In this document: positions 5,240 to 13,250 of the stretch, in pieces | How positions within the stretch are numbered: position 1 is the first letter of the stretch | How the letters are laid out: every line of letters begins with the position of its first letter | NCBI GenBank assembly: GCA_030637135.1 | Contig: DAOVVO010000005.1 | Span: 1 to 25,012, forward strand | Direction: 5' to 3' | DNA: 25,012 bases | Source of the DNA: Nitrospirota bacterium | GTDB taxonomy: Bacteria; Nitrospirota; Thermodesulfovibrionia; UBA6902; BMS3Bbin08 | Position numbers and translations under genes: made by a program | Notes under the pieces: model-generated | Databases searched by the model: none | What the model saw: the letters and a program-made list of their open reading frames with translations, nothing else | Told to the model about the DNA's origin: nothing

Positions 5240-8200
5240 ATGCATTCCGATTACATCCCTCTTCATCTCCATACTCATTATAGTCTTCTTGACGGGGCAA
5301 TACGAATTGATGAGCTCATAGCACAAGCTCGAGATTATAAACTGCCGGCTGTTGCGGTAACTGACCATGGCAACGTTTTTGGAGCAATAGAGTTCTATAA
5401 AAAAGTTTCCAAGGCCGGAATGAAACCTATCATAGGGTGTGAGGTTTATGTAGCACGTGAAAGCCGCTTTGAAAAAAAGAGCACGGATACTAACTCTGAG
5501 GCATCATACCATTTAATACTCCTCTGCAGGGACATCCATGGCTTTAAAAATCTTTCCAGGCTACTCAGCAAGGCATACCTTGAAGGTTTTTACTATCGGC
5601 CAAGGATTGATAAAGACTTATTGTTACAATACAGCGGAGGGTTGATAGGGTTGTCTTCATGTCTTAAAGGTGAAATATCCCACTATCTTTCAGCAGGGAT
5701 GATTGATAAGGCACGAGAGACTGCCCTCAGCTATAAACGTATATTAGGAGCTGATAATTTCTTTTTAGAGATTCAGGCAAATGAACTCCCGGAGCAGGAA
5801 GAGGTCAACAGACAACTGGTGGAGTTAAGTCGTGACCTCCATATAGGGCTCGTTGCAACAAATGACTGCCATTATTTAAGGAAAGAAGATGCAAAAGCCC
5901 ATGATGTCCTTATCTGTATCCAAACAGGCAAAACCCTAGAAGATACTGACAGAATGAAATTTTCGAGCGATACCTTCTACTTCAAGAGCCCCGATGAGAT
6001 GAAAGAAAAATTTAAAAACATACCAGATGCCATTAAAAATACAAAAAGAATAGCTGAACGATGTAATCTTGATTTTAAATTCAATACATTTCATCTGCCC
6101 ACATACAAAGTGCCAGAGGGTTATAATTCAGACAGTTTTCTCAGAAAGCTCGCAGAAGAGGGACTCCAAAAAAAGTTTTTAAAAACCATACCTGATAACT
6201 ATAAAGAAAGATTACAGGGCGAGCTCAAGACCATTGAAGCAATGGGTTTTTCTTCTTATTTTCTCATCGTATGGGATTTTATCCATTATGCAAAAAGTAA
6301 AGGGATTCCTGTAGGCCCGGGAAGGGGTTCAGCTGCAGGCAGTCTGGTCGCGTACTGTCTTGACATAACCGAAATTGACCCCATCAGATACGGGCTACTC
6401 TTTGAAAGGTTTTTAAATCCAGAGAGAATCAGCATGCCTGACATTGATGTAGACTTTTGCATGAACAGAAGACCTGAGGTCATAGAATACGTCGCAGAAC
6501 GTTATGGAAAAGACCATGTCGCCCAGATTATAACTTTTGGAACAATGCAGGCACGGGCAGTGATAAGGGATGTCGGAAGGGCTATGAATATCCCCTATTC
6601 GGATGTGGACAGGGTTGCCAAGCTCGTGCCCCTTGTAAGTAAAATCACTCTCAAAGATGCAATTGAACGTGAACCAAAACTCAAAGAGCTCTCTGAAAGC
6701 AATACAGAAATAAAGGAATTACTGAAAATTGCGCAGAGGCTTGAGGGACTCTCAAGACACGCATCAACACATGCGGCAGGAGTTGTAATTTCCCCTGAAC
6801 CGCTGTCAGAATTTCTGCCTCTTTATAAGGCCCCCAATGAAACAGTAATAACAACCCAGTTTGACATGGCGGCAATAGAAACCCTTGGTCTTATGAAGTT
6901 TGATTTTCTCGGATTAAAGACCCTTACCATAATAGATAAAACTGAAAAAATCGTAAACCAATCGCCCCAGAAATCAAAATCCTCTAAAGCAGGTGCTTTA
7001 TTAAATATTGCAGATGTATCACTTGACGATGAGAAAACTTTTAGATTGCTCAGTTCCGGTAAAACAACGGGCATATTCCAGCTTGAAAGCGCAGGAATGA
7101 GAGATTTACTGGTGCGATTAAAACCAGAAACATTTGAAGACCTCATAGCGCTTGTTGCACTCTACAGGCCTGGACCACTTGGAAGCGGTATGGTAGATGA
7201 CTTCATAAAACGAAAAAAAGGTGAAGTACCTATAAAATATCAACTACCTCAATTAGGCGAAATATTAAAAGAAACCTACGGTGTTATTTTGTACCAGGAA
7301 CAGGTTATGAAGATAGCAAATATGCTGGCTAATTTCTCAATGGCTCAGGCTGATACTCTCCGTATGGCCATGGGCAAGAAAAAACTTGCAGAAATGGAAA
7401 AATTGAAAGACGATTTTATCCAAGGGGCAAAAGCTCATAAGATATCAGAAAAAAAGGCGTTAAAAATCTTTAATGATATGGCACATTTTGCACAATATGG
7501 TTTTAATAAATCGCACTCTGCAGCCTATGCGTTAATAACTTACAGGACAGCATATCTAAAATCACACTATCCTGTTCAATTTATGGCAGCAACTCTGAGT
7601 GCTGATATGGATAATACACCCAAAGTCGTAGCATATATTAATGAATGCAAGGATATGCGAATAGAAATGCTTCCTCCCGATATTAATGAAAGTGGGCAAG
7701 AATTTAAAGTCATAGGGAACTCAATCCGCTTTGGATTAGAGGCAGTAAAAGGTGTTGGGAGTGCTGCTATTGAGGCAATCGTAGAAACTCGTAAGATTGA
7801 AAAATTTGGTTCATTCTTTGATTTCTGTTTACGGGTTGATTCAAGAAGAGTAAACAAAAAAGTTATTGAAAGCCTTATAAAAGCAGGGGCATTAGACTCT
7901 CTCGGTAAGAGAGCACAGCTCATGCTTGCACTGAATTCTGTCATGGATTCTGTCTTGAAGACACAAAAAGAATTAGACTCAGGGCAGAAAAATATGTTTG
8001 GGCAACTGGAAACTCCTGCTGAAACACTTCAGGAAGCAGAGGAATGGACCGAGTCCGAACGTCTTGCAATGGAGAAAGAAGCACTTGGCTTCTATATAAC
8101 AGGGCATCCGCTCAGCAAATATAAGGATGAGCTTGCCAGGTTTTCGATCACCCCTACACATCAACTTATAGACCTCCCTGATAAGGAAGATATCAATATA

Positions 8201-8728
8201 GGCGGGATCATTAACAGCGTTAAGAAAATTCAGACCAAAAAAAGAGGGAATTTAATGGCCTACCTTACGGTTGAGGATCTTTACGGTACAATTGAAGTTA
8301 TTGTCTTCCCGGACCTTTACTCCGAAGCCGTACAGGTGATCACTCAAGATACTCCTGTAATCATTTCCGGACAGGTTGATAAGACCGACAAAGGGCTAAA
8401 AATAATTGCAAAAAAAATAACCTCAATACAAAACGGTGAGCACATAACAGTCCCCGGTGTGAATTATGTAAACAGTAAAAATCACGCTACCCGCTATACA
8501 ACACTGACGTTGATGATGCACACTGATACAAACATGCAATATCTTTCACAACTGAAAGATATTCTGTTACGGCATTCTGATACTGAGGCGGTTCCGGTCC
8601 GTCTTAAAATTATTTCACCGGAACAATGGGAAGCGCTGATATTAACTAATCAACATGTATCACCGTCTCAGGAAATGATATCGGAAATTGAACACATTCT
8701 GGGCAAAGGGCAGGCAGTATTACAATAA
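5240..8728 (+). CDS. dnaE: DNA polymerase III alpha subunit
   Basis: The replicative polymerase catalytic subunit, 1162 aa, close to E. coli DnaE in length. N-terminal PHP domain (about 1-270), then palm, thumb and fingers. Catalytic aspartates D401 and D403 (PDIDVDFCMNRR) and D555 (KFDFLGLKTL) fall at the same numbers as in E. coli. The internal clamp-binding motif is QKNMF at 916-920. A C-terminal OB fold is seen around INIGGIINSVKKIQ and VEDLYGTIEVIVFP. All nine usual PHP metal ligands appear present: H9, H11, D18, H43, E68, H91, C141, D209, H211. The start ATG puts HLHTHYSLLDG at residue 9, as in the family, and no in-frame alternative fits. It has no Shine-Dalgarno and an abutting promoter. 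accA follows after 217 bp. Confidence 0.98.
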   Translation: MHSDYIPLHLHTHYSLLDGAIRIDELIAQARDYKLPAVAVTDHGNVFGAIEFYKKVSKAGMKPIIGCEVYVARESRFEKKSTDTNSEASYHLILLCRDIHGFKNLSRLLSKAYLEGFYYRPRIDKDLLLQYSGGLIGLSSCLKGEISHYLSAGMIDKARETALSYKRILGADNFFLEIQANELPEQEEVNRQLVELSRDLHIGLVATNDCHYLRKEDAKAHDVLICIQTGKTLEDTDRMKFSSDTFYFKSPDEMKEKFKNIPDAIKNTKRIAERCNLDFKFNTFHLPTYKVPEGYNSDSFLRKLAEEGLQKKFLKTIPDNYKERLQGELKTIEAMGFSSYFLIVWDFIHYAKSKGIPVGPGRGSAAGSLVAYCLDITEIDPIRYGLLFERFLNPERISMPDIDVDFCMNRRPEVIEYVAERYGKDHVAQIITFGTMQARAVIRDVGRAMNIPYSDVDRVAKLVPLVSKITLKDAIEREPKLKELSESNTEIKELLKIAQRLEGLSRHASTHAAGVVISPEPLSEFLPLYKAPNETVITTQFDMAAIETLGLMKFDFLGLKTLTIIDKTEKIVNQSPQKSKSSKAGALLNIADVSLDDEKTFRLLSSGKTTGIFQLESAGMRDLLVRLKPETFEDLIALVALYRPGPLGSGMVDDFIKRKKGEVPIKYQLPQLGEILKETYGVILYQEQVMKIANMLANFSMAQADTLRMAMGKKKLAEMEKLKDDFIQGAKAHKISEKKALKIFNDMAHFAQYGFNKSHSAAYALITYRTAYLKSHYPVQFMAATLSADMDNTPKVVAYINECKDMRIEMLPPDINESGQEFKVIGNSIRFGLEAVKGVGSAAIEAIVETRKIEKFGSFFDFCLRVDSRRVNKKVIESLIKAGALDSLGKRAQLMLALNSVMDSVLKTQKELDSGQKNMFGQLETPAETLQEAEEWTESERLAMEKEALGFYITGHPLSKYKDELARFSITPTHQLIDLPDKEDINIGGIINSVKKIQTKKRGNLMAYLTVEDLYGTIEVIVFPDLYSEAVQVITQDTPVIISGQVDKTDKGLKIIAKKITSIQNGEHITVPGVNYVNSKNHATRYTTLTLMMHTDTNMQYLSQLKDILLRHSDTEAVPVRLKIISPEQWEALILTNQHVSPSQEMISEIEHILGKGQAVLQ

Positions 8729-8748
8729 AAATATAAATGTATAAGGAA

Positions 8749-8780
8749 TCAAGCGGTCAAGGGTTCAAGGATTCAAGTGA
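8749..8780. repeat. Four tandem 8-bp units TCAAGNNN
   Basis: TCAAGCGG, TCAAGGGT, TCAAGGAT and TCAAGTGA follow one another without gaps. This is an 8-bp-periodic microrepeat starting 21 bp after the dnaE stop codon. A TATAAT at 8789-8794 follows it, but I see no matching -35. Confidence 0.75.
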
Positions 8781-8825
8781 TTTGGATATATAATGTTAAA
8801 TTTATTTCTTCACGTAACGTAACCC

Positions 8826-8922
8826 CTCGAATCCCGAAAAGGGACGTTATCCCCGAAAAGGGGCGTTGCCCCACCGGGGCTTTACGCCCAACGGGACTTT
8901 ACGTCCTCGAATCCTCGAATCC
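8826..8922. repeat. Cluster of four small G+C hairpins flanked by CTCGAATCC repeats
   Basis: Stems in order: TCCC/GGGA (8832-8844), CCCC/GGGG with GAAAA loop (8851-8863), GCCCC/GGGGC with ACC loop (8868-8880) and CCC/GGG with AAC loop (8887-8895). Units resemble each other with paired changes (CCCGAAAAGGG twice; CGGGGCTTTACG and CGGGACTTTACG). CTCGAATCC flanks the cluster at 8826-8834, 8906-8914 and 8914-8922, the last two in 8-bp tandem. The block is far richer in G+C than its surroundings. It fills most of the 217-bp dnaE-accA gap. Confidence 0.7.
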
Positions 8923-8945
8923 TGTTAATTCTAAATGGAGTTTTC

Positions 8946-9923
8946 ATGCACTACTATCTTGATTTTGAAAAACCTGTTGCAGATTTAGAGAACAAAATAG
9001 ATGAACTCAAACGTCTCGCCGATGGTAGAGACATGAATATTACCTCTGAAATAAAAAAACTCAGCAAAAAGGCACGAGAATTAAGGGCTGATATTTTCTC
9101 AAAATTAACACCCTGGCAAAAAACTTTGATTGCACGCCACCCTGAACGTCCATACACACTTGATTATATAAAACTTTTGATGGAGGACTTCACAGAACTA
9201 CATGGTGATAGAAGATTCTCAGATGATGCTGCAATAGTGAGTGGTCTTGCCAAGTTTAGAAACATACCGGTTGTTGTCTTAGGTCATCAAAAAGGCAGGG
9301 GCACAAAAGAAAGAATATGGAGGAATTTTGGTCAACCTCACCCTGAGGGTTACAGAAAAGCAATGAGGATCATGGAACTTGCAGAAAAATTCAATATGCC
9401 TGTCATCACTTTTATCGACACCCCAGGCGCCTACCCTGGTATAGGAGCCGAAGAAAGGGGGCAGGCAGAGGCAATTGCAACAAATCTTTTAAAAATGTCA
9501 GAACTGAAAATACCTATTATCTCGATTGTAATCGGCGAAGGTGGAAGTGGAGGTGCACTTGCACTTTCTGTGGGAAACAAGGTGTTCATGCTTGAACACT
9601 CAGTCTATTCAGTAATCTCACCAGAAGGGTGTGCAGCTATTTTGTGGAAAAAAAATAATACTGATGTTGGTCGCGAAGAATATGAAAAGGCATCTGAGGC
9701 ACTGAAATCAACTGCCCAGGACCTGCACAGCCTTGGAATAATTGATGGAATAATACCTGAACCACTAGGTGGAGCACACAGAAATTATCAGGAAACAGCA
9801 AAATCTATTGAAAAGGTATTAAAGCAAAACCTTGACGAATTGATGACAAAATCACCGAATGAGCTCCTTGATGAACGATACAGGAAATTTAGATTAATGG
9901 GAGCAGCAGATGAAAATACTTAA
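8946..9923 (+). CDS. accA: Acetyl-CoA carboxylase carboxyltransferase subunit alpha
   Basis: AccA, with AccD, transfers the carboxyl group from biotin to acetyl-CoA, making malonyl-CoA for fatty acid synthesis. At 325 aa it is of normal length. The N-terminal helical region with LTPWQKTLIARHPERPYTLD is followed by the crotonase-fold core: GHQKGRGTKERIWRNFGQPH, FIDTPGAYPGIGAEERGQ and IGEGGSGGALAL, whose glycines form the oxyanion region. ATG 8946 has GGAG five bases upstream. accD is not in the window. The dnaE-accA order is found in many bacteria. Its TAA interlocks with the rplQ stop codon on the other strand. Confidence 0.97.
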   Translation: MHYYLDFEKPVADLENKIDELKRLADGRDMNITSEIKKLSKKARELRADIFSKLTPWQKTLIARHPERPYTLDYIKLLMEDFTELHGDRRFSDDAAIVSGLAKFRNIPVVVLGHQKGRGTKERIWRNFGQPHPEGYRKAMRIMELAEKFNMPVITFIDTPGAYPGIGAEERGQAEAIATNLLKMSELKIPIISIVIGEGGSGGALALSVGNKVFMLEHSVYSVISPEGCAAILWKKNNTDVGREEYEKASEALKSTAQDLHSLGIIDGIIPEPLGGAHRNYQETAKSIEKVLKQNLDELMTKSPNELLDERYRKFRLMGAADENT

Positions 9924-10354
9924 GAGGTTTCTTTTTTCTTCTCTTTCTTTGGTTTCTTCTCTTCTTTACTTTTCTCTTCTTTTTTCTCTTTCAGCATTTC
10001 ATAGTCAACAAATTCCAAAACCGCAAGAGAAGAATTATCGCCGGGACGTACCCTCGTTTTTATAATACGTAAATAACCGCTCTTTCTATCATTCAGCTTC
10101 GGGGCAATATCACCGAAGAGTTTTGAAACTATCCTTTTATTCGGTAAACGTGAGAGCGCTAATCTTCTTGAATGCAGGTCACCTCTTCTTCCAAGGGTAA
10201 TTATGCGCTCAGCTGCTTTTCTTGTCTCCTTTGCTTTGGCTACCGTAGTCTCTATCTTCAGATGTTCAAATAAAGAGGTTGTAAGTCCCCTCAAGAGGGC
10301 TTTTCTCTGGTTTGTATTCCTCCCAAAACTTCTTCCCGCTACTCTATGGCGCAT
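9920..10354 (-). CDS. rplQ: 50S ribosomal protein L17
   Basis: The last gene of the alpha-operon part, 144 aa. The core MRHRVAGRSFGRNTNQRKAL through the conserved C-terminal AVLEFVDYEMLKEK is standard L17. Beyond about residue 120 comes a lysine/glutamate tail of roughly 23 residues ending KKKETS, probably disordered. L17 sits near the exit tunnel on the large subunit. The start overlaps the end of rpoA by 11 bp, with AAGGAAGG upstream as Shine-Dalgarno. Its stop (9920-9922) overlaps the accA stop (9921-9923) on the opposite strand, so there is no intergenic terminator. The tail codons form a near-pure purine run. Confidence 0.96.
   Translation of the reverse strand: MRHRVAGRSFGRNTNQRKALLRGLTTSLFEHLKIETTVAKAKETRKAAERIITLGRRGDLHSRRLALSRLPNKRIVSKLFGDIAPKLNDRKSGYLRIIKTRVRPGDNSSLAVLEFVDYEMLKEKKEEKSKEEKKPKKEKKKETS
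9928..9992 (+). other. Polypyrimidine tract at convergent accA/rplQ junction
   Basis: On the plus strand 65 nt contain only three purines (G9951, G9952, A9968). It begins five bases after the accA stop and is the complement of the Lys/Glu tail of L17. Transcripts running out of accA would be C/U-rich and almost free of G, as Rho-loading RNA is; no hairpin-plus-U terminator is seen here. Termination function is inference. Confidence 0.5.
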
Positions 10355-11372
10355 TGCCTTCCTTCTTACTTACAAGTGCTTCCTGCAATAAATTTGGATC
10401 AATCTCCATATTAAAATGTAATCCCATTGATGCAAGAATCTCTTTTATCTCATTGAGAGACTTTCTTCCGAAGTTTTTACCTCTGAGCATTTCCGACTCT
10501 GTTTTTTGAACAAGATCTGCAATTTTGCGGATATTTGCATTTTTTAAACAATTAGCTGCACGTACAGAAAGTTCAAGTTCATCAACACTTTTAAAGAGAT
10601 TTTCATTAAATACAAGAGGGTCTTCTACTATTACTGTTTCTACATCCTCTTCTTCATTCACTCCCTCGCGCGCTACTTCAAGTGAAAAGAGTGAAATATG
10701 TTCTTTCAGAATGTTAGCCGCCTGTGTGATAGCCTGTGACGGCGTTATAGTGCCATCAGTCCATATTTCCATAATGAGTCTGTCATAATCTGTAGCGCGG
10801 CCAACTCTGGCATTTTCCACCCAGAAAGCAACCTTCTTTATGGGAGTAAAAATTGAATCTATGGCGATCATATCAACAGGCTGATCTTCTGTTTTGTTCC
10901 TTTCAGCAGATACATAACCACGACCCTTTTGAACGGTAAGCTCCATCTGAAAATCAACATTTTTCTCGAGTGTAGCAATATGCAAATCGGGCGTGAGAAC
11001 TTCGATATCCGGCCCACTTTTAATATCCTTCGCCTTAACTTCTCCTGGCCCTTTTACCTTAATTGATACGACTTTTGGTCTCTCGGCATGCAGCTTAAGT
11101 CTGAGCTGTTTTACATTCATTAAAATATCAATAACGTCTTCCCTTACCCGGGGTATAGTGGAAAATTCATGAAGCACGCCGGGAATCCTCACAGATGTAA
11201 CAGCAGCCCCTTCTAAAGAAGAAAGCAGAATCCTCCGTAGTGAATTCCCAATAGTTGTGCCAAAACCTCTTTCAAAAGCCTCGGCGGAAAATTTACCATA
11301 GTTATCTGTGAGGCTTTCGGTATCCACATAAACCTTTTCAGGCAATTGAAAACCTTTCTTTCTTAAATCCAT
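10344..11372 (-). CDS. rpoA: RNA polymerase subunit alpha
   Basis: A 342-aa alpha subunit. The N-terminal domain (about 1-235) dimerises and nucleates polymerase assembly; TTIGNSLRRILLSSLEGAAV is its signature. The C-terminal domain (about 255-325) carries the DNA UP-element determinants: LELSVRAANCLKNANI (the arginine equivalent to E. coli R265) and FGRKSLNEIKE. ATG 11372 has a strong GGAGG with CCTA between it and the start. An A+T palindrome (11382-11395) directly abuts this Shine-Dalgarno. The gap to rpsD is 93 bp, unusually long for this operon. rplQ overlaps its 3' end by 11 bp. Confidence 0.98.
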   Translation of the reverse strand: MDLRKKGFQLPEKVYVDTESLTDNYGKFSAEAFERGFGTTIGNSLRRILLSSLEGAAVTSVRIPGVLHEFSTIPRVREDVIDILMNVKQLRLKLHAERPKVVSIKVKGPGEVKAKDIKSGPDIEVLTPDLHIATLEKNVDFQMELTVQKGRGYVSAERNKTEDQPVDMIAIDSIFTPIKKVAFWVENARVGRATDYDRLIMEIWTDGTITPSQAITQAANILKEHISLFSLEVAREGVNEEEDVETVIVEDPLVFNENLFKSVDELELSVRAANCLKNANIRKIADLVQKTESEMLRGKNFGRKSLNEIKEILASMGLHFNMEIDPNLLQEALVSKKEGNAP

Positions 11373-11465
11373 TAGGCCTCCTTATTTATAAATAAATTTT
11401 GAAAATTAAAGGGTGAAGAATTTCGGAAGTTTTCAGCATATGAGTTTTAAGCCTTTACGCTCTTT

Positions 11466-12092
11466 TTATTTTGAATATAATTCAATTATAAGCTGTTCTT
11501 GAACAGGTAATGCAATTTCTTCCCGTGCGGGAAGATGCAGAATTTTGCCTCTCAGATTACTTTTATCCATCTCAACCCAAGAAGGAAAACCTCGATGTTC
11601 TGCTTTAGTAAGACTTTCCCGTATAACTAAAAGTTTACTACTAGAATCCTTTGGGCTTATCACATCACCTTGACGAACTATGTAAGAAGGAATGGTTACA
11701 CGTCTTCCGTTTACCGTAAAGTGCCTGTGCATTATGAGCTGTCTGGCTTGTCGTCTGTTTGATGCAAAACCAAGACGATAGGTTACATTGTCAAGTCTGC
11801 GTTCCAGCAATTGCAGCAGCATACTTCCTGTAACTCCCTTCATTCTTTCAGCCATATAGAAATATTTTTTAAATTGTCTTTCTAAAATCCCGTATGTTTG
11901 CTTTACTTTTTGCTTTTCCCTGAGCTGCAGTCCATAGTCGGAAAGTTTTCTTCTTCTCTGTCCATGGGATCCGGGCGCATACCTTCTTCTCTCAATTCCG
12001 CATTTATCTGTGTGGCATCTATCCCCTTTTAAAAAAAGCTTATCACCTTCTCTTCTGCACACTCTGCACAGTGCATCAGTATACCGTGCCAT
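11466..12092 (-). CDS. rpsD: 30S ribosomal protein S4
   Basis: S4, 208 aa, a primary 16S rRNA binding protein that starts 30S assembly. It is the zinc-binding (C+) form, with C9, C12, C26 and C31 in CRVCR and DRCHTDKC. The S4 RNA-binding domain is seen at RRLDNVTYRLGFASNRRQAR and HFTVNGRRV. In E. coli S4 represses its own operon; no matching mRNA pseudoknot was recognised here. AGGAGG lies in the end of rpsK, about ten bases before the ATG. The gap to rpsK is 3 nt. Confidence 0.98.
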   Translation of the reverse strand: MARYTDALCRVCRREGDKLFLKGDRCHTDKCGIERRRYAPGSHGQRRRKLSDYGLQLREKQKVKQTYGILERQFKKYFYMAERMKGVTGSMLLQLLERRLDNVTYRLGFASNRRQARQLIMHRHFTVNGRRVTIPSYIVRQGDVISPKDSSSKLLVIRESLTKAEHRGFPSWVEMDKSNLRGKILHLPAREEIALPVQEQLIIELYSK

Positions 12093-12095
12093 GTT

Positions 12096-12482
12096 TTAAA
12101 CTCTCCTCCTCTTAGGAGGTTTGCATCCGTTATGAGGAACCGGAGTTATATCTTTTATAAGGTTTATCTCCAATCCGGCTGCCTGAAGTGCCCTGATAGC
12201 AGATTCCCTCCCAGAGCCCGGCCCTTTTATAAAAACATCTATTCGGCGCATCCCGAATCCTACTGCTTTTTTGGCAGCAACATCCGCTGCGACTTGCGCA
12301 GCATACGGAGTACCCTTTCTGGAACCTTTAAAACCCTGTGCCCCGGCTGATGACCACGTTACTACATTCCCATTTTGGTCTGTAATAGTAATGATGGTGT
12401 TATTAAAAGTAGCCTGTATATAGGCTGCTCCGGCATGTACTTGCTTCTTTTCTTTTTTGCCGCCTTTTTTTCTCTGTGCCAT
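12096..12482 (-). CDS. rpsK: 30S ribosomal protein S11
   Basis: S11, 128 aa, a platform protein near the E site and the mRNA 5' path. Signature AYIQATFNNTIITITDQNGN, SRKGTPYAAQ and the C-terminal ITPVPHNGCKPPKRRRV are all present; the Asn-Gly of PHNGC is the site of isoaspartate formation in E. coli S11. The ATG overlaps the rpsM stop by one base (TAATG), so coupling is expected. Confidence 0.98.
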   Translation of the reverse strand: MAQRKKGGKKEKKQVHAGAAYIQATFNNTIITITDQNGNVVTWSSAGAQGFKGSRKGTPYAAQVAADVAAKKAVGFGMRRIDVFIKGPGSGRESAIRALQAAGLEINLIKDITPVPHNGCKPPKRRRV

Positions 12483-12856
12483 TATAATGTTGCCTTCTTC
12501 TTCAATGCGATAGCTTTGCGAGGTCCTTTACGGGTACGAGCATTCGTCTTAGTCCTTTGACCTCTCAGAGGCAGGCCTAATCTATGCCTTGTTCCTCTAT
12601 AACTACCTATATCAATAAGCCTTTTTATATCCATAGAGATTGCCCGTTTTAATTCTCCCTCGACTTTACAGTCTCTATCGATAATATTTCTTATTTTCAC
12701 ACCTTCCTCATCACTGAGATTTTTAACCCTCTTGTGAGGATCAACGCTGGCATCTTTGAGCACTTTCCTTGAAATAGTCCTTCCTACGCCGAAAATCCGC
12801 GTAAGACCTATCTCTATCCTTTCTTCTTTGGGCAAATCAATACCTGCAATCCTCAC
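12482..12856 (-). CDS. rpsM: 30S ribosomal protein S13
   Basis: S13, 124 aa, in the 30S head contacting the large subunit and P-site tRNA through its basic tail. Begins MRIAGIDLPKEERIEIGL, has the helix-hairpin-helix GVGRTISRKVL and SYRGTRHRLGLPLRGQRTKTNARTRKGP. It starts with GTG (12854-12856); GGGAG lies a few bases upstream and the protein start matches the family exactly. The gap to rpmJ is 13 nt. Confidence 0.98.
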   Translation of the reverse strand: MRIAGIDLPKEERIEIGLTRIFGVGRTISRKVLKDASVDPHKRVKNLSDEEGVKIRNIIDRDCKVEGELKRAISMDIKRLIDIGSYRGTRHRLGLPLRGQRTKTNARTRKGPRKAIALKKKATL

Positions 12857-12869
12857 CTTTACTCCCTTT

Positions 12870-12983
12870 TCATCCTTGTCTCTGTTTATGTCGAGGGTTA
12901 GTACATATAACCCTGACTATGCCTTTTCTTCTGATGATTTTACACTTTGCACATATTTGCTTGACGGATGAACGTACTTTCAT
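12870..12983 (-). CDS. rpmJ: 50S ribosomal protein L36
   Basis: A 37-aa gene, the smallest in the window. It reads MKVRSSVKQICAKCKIIRRK and continues to KQRQG. The zinc ligands C11, C14, C27 and H32 are present, so it is the C+ (zinc-binding) form. L36 helps order 23S rRNA in the large subunit. It lies 7 nt downstream of infA and 13 nt upstream of rpsM, the usual place. Confidence 0.95.
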   Translation of the reverse strand: MKVRSSVKQICAKCKIIRRKGIVRVICTNPRHKQRQG

Positions 12984-12990
12984 TCTTTTC

Positions 12991-13209
12991 TCACTTATAT
13001 CTATATGTTAATCTGCCTTTTGAGAGATCATAAGGAGAGAGTTCAACAGTTACTTTATCTCCCGGTAGTATCTTTATAAAATGCATACGCATTTTTCCCG
13101 AAACATATGCCAGAATCCGTTGACCGTTCTCCAGCTCAACACGGAACATTGCATTCGGCAGATTTTCTATTATTGTTCCCTGGACTTCTACTGCGTCTTC
13201 CTTGGGCAT
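12991..13209 (-). CDS. infA: Translation initiation factor IF-1
   Basis: IF-1, 72 aa, an OB-fold protein that occupies the 30S A site during initiation. It reads MPKEDAVEVQGTIIENLPNA with GDKVTVELSPYDLSKGRLTYRYK at the end, full family length. The ATG has no Shine-Dalgarno (AAATTTGAT precedes it). A near-consensus promoter lies in the 3' end of map, so infA probably has its own transcript with a very short leader as well as operon read-through. rpmJ follows after 7 nt. Confidence 0.98.
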   Translation of the reverse strand: MPKEDAVEVQGTIIENLPNAMFRVELENGQRILAYVSGKMRMHFIKILPGDKVTVELSPYDLSKGRLTYRYK

Positions 13210-13221
13210 ATCAAATTTATT

Positions 13222-13250
13222 ATTATATTTTCTTTTTATACTTTAGTCAA
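13222..13250 (-). promoter_or_regulatory. Internal promoter for infA and downstream genes
   Basis: On the minus strand TTGACT (13245-13250), 17-nt spacer, perfect TATAAT (13222-13227). The -35 is formed by the Leu-Thr codons near the end of map. Only 12 bases lie between the -10 and the infA ATG, so the 5' leader would be about 6 nt. This is the best-matching promoter in the ribosomal block. Confidence 0.65.

Noticed and set aside
8749..8922. Possible CRISPR array
   Set aside because: Units are 8 bp with no spacers of even length and no cas genes nearby.
8777..8962. Small plus-strand open frame in the dnaE-accA gap
   Set aside because: It is made of the hairpin repeat cluster and overlaps the accA start; no family resemblance.
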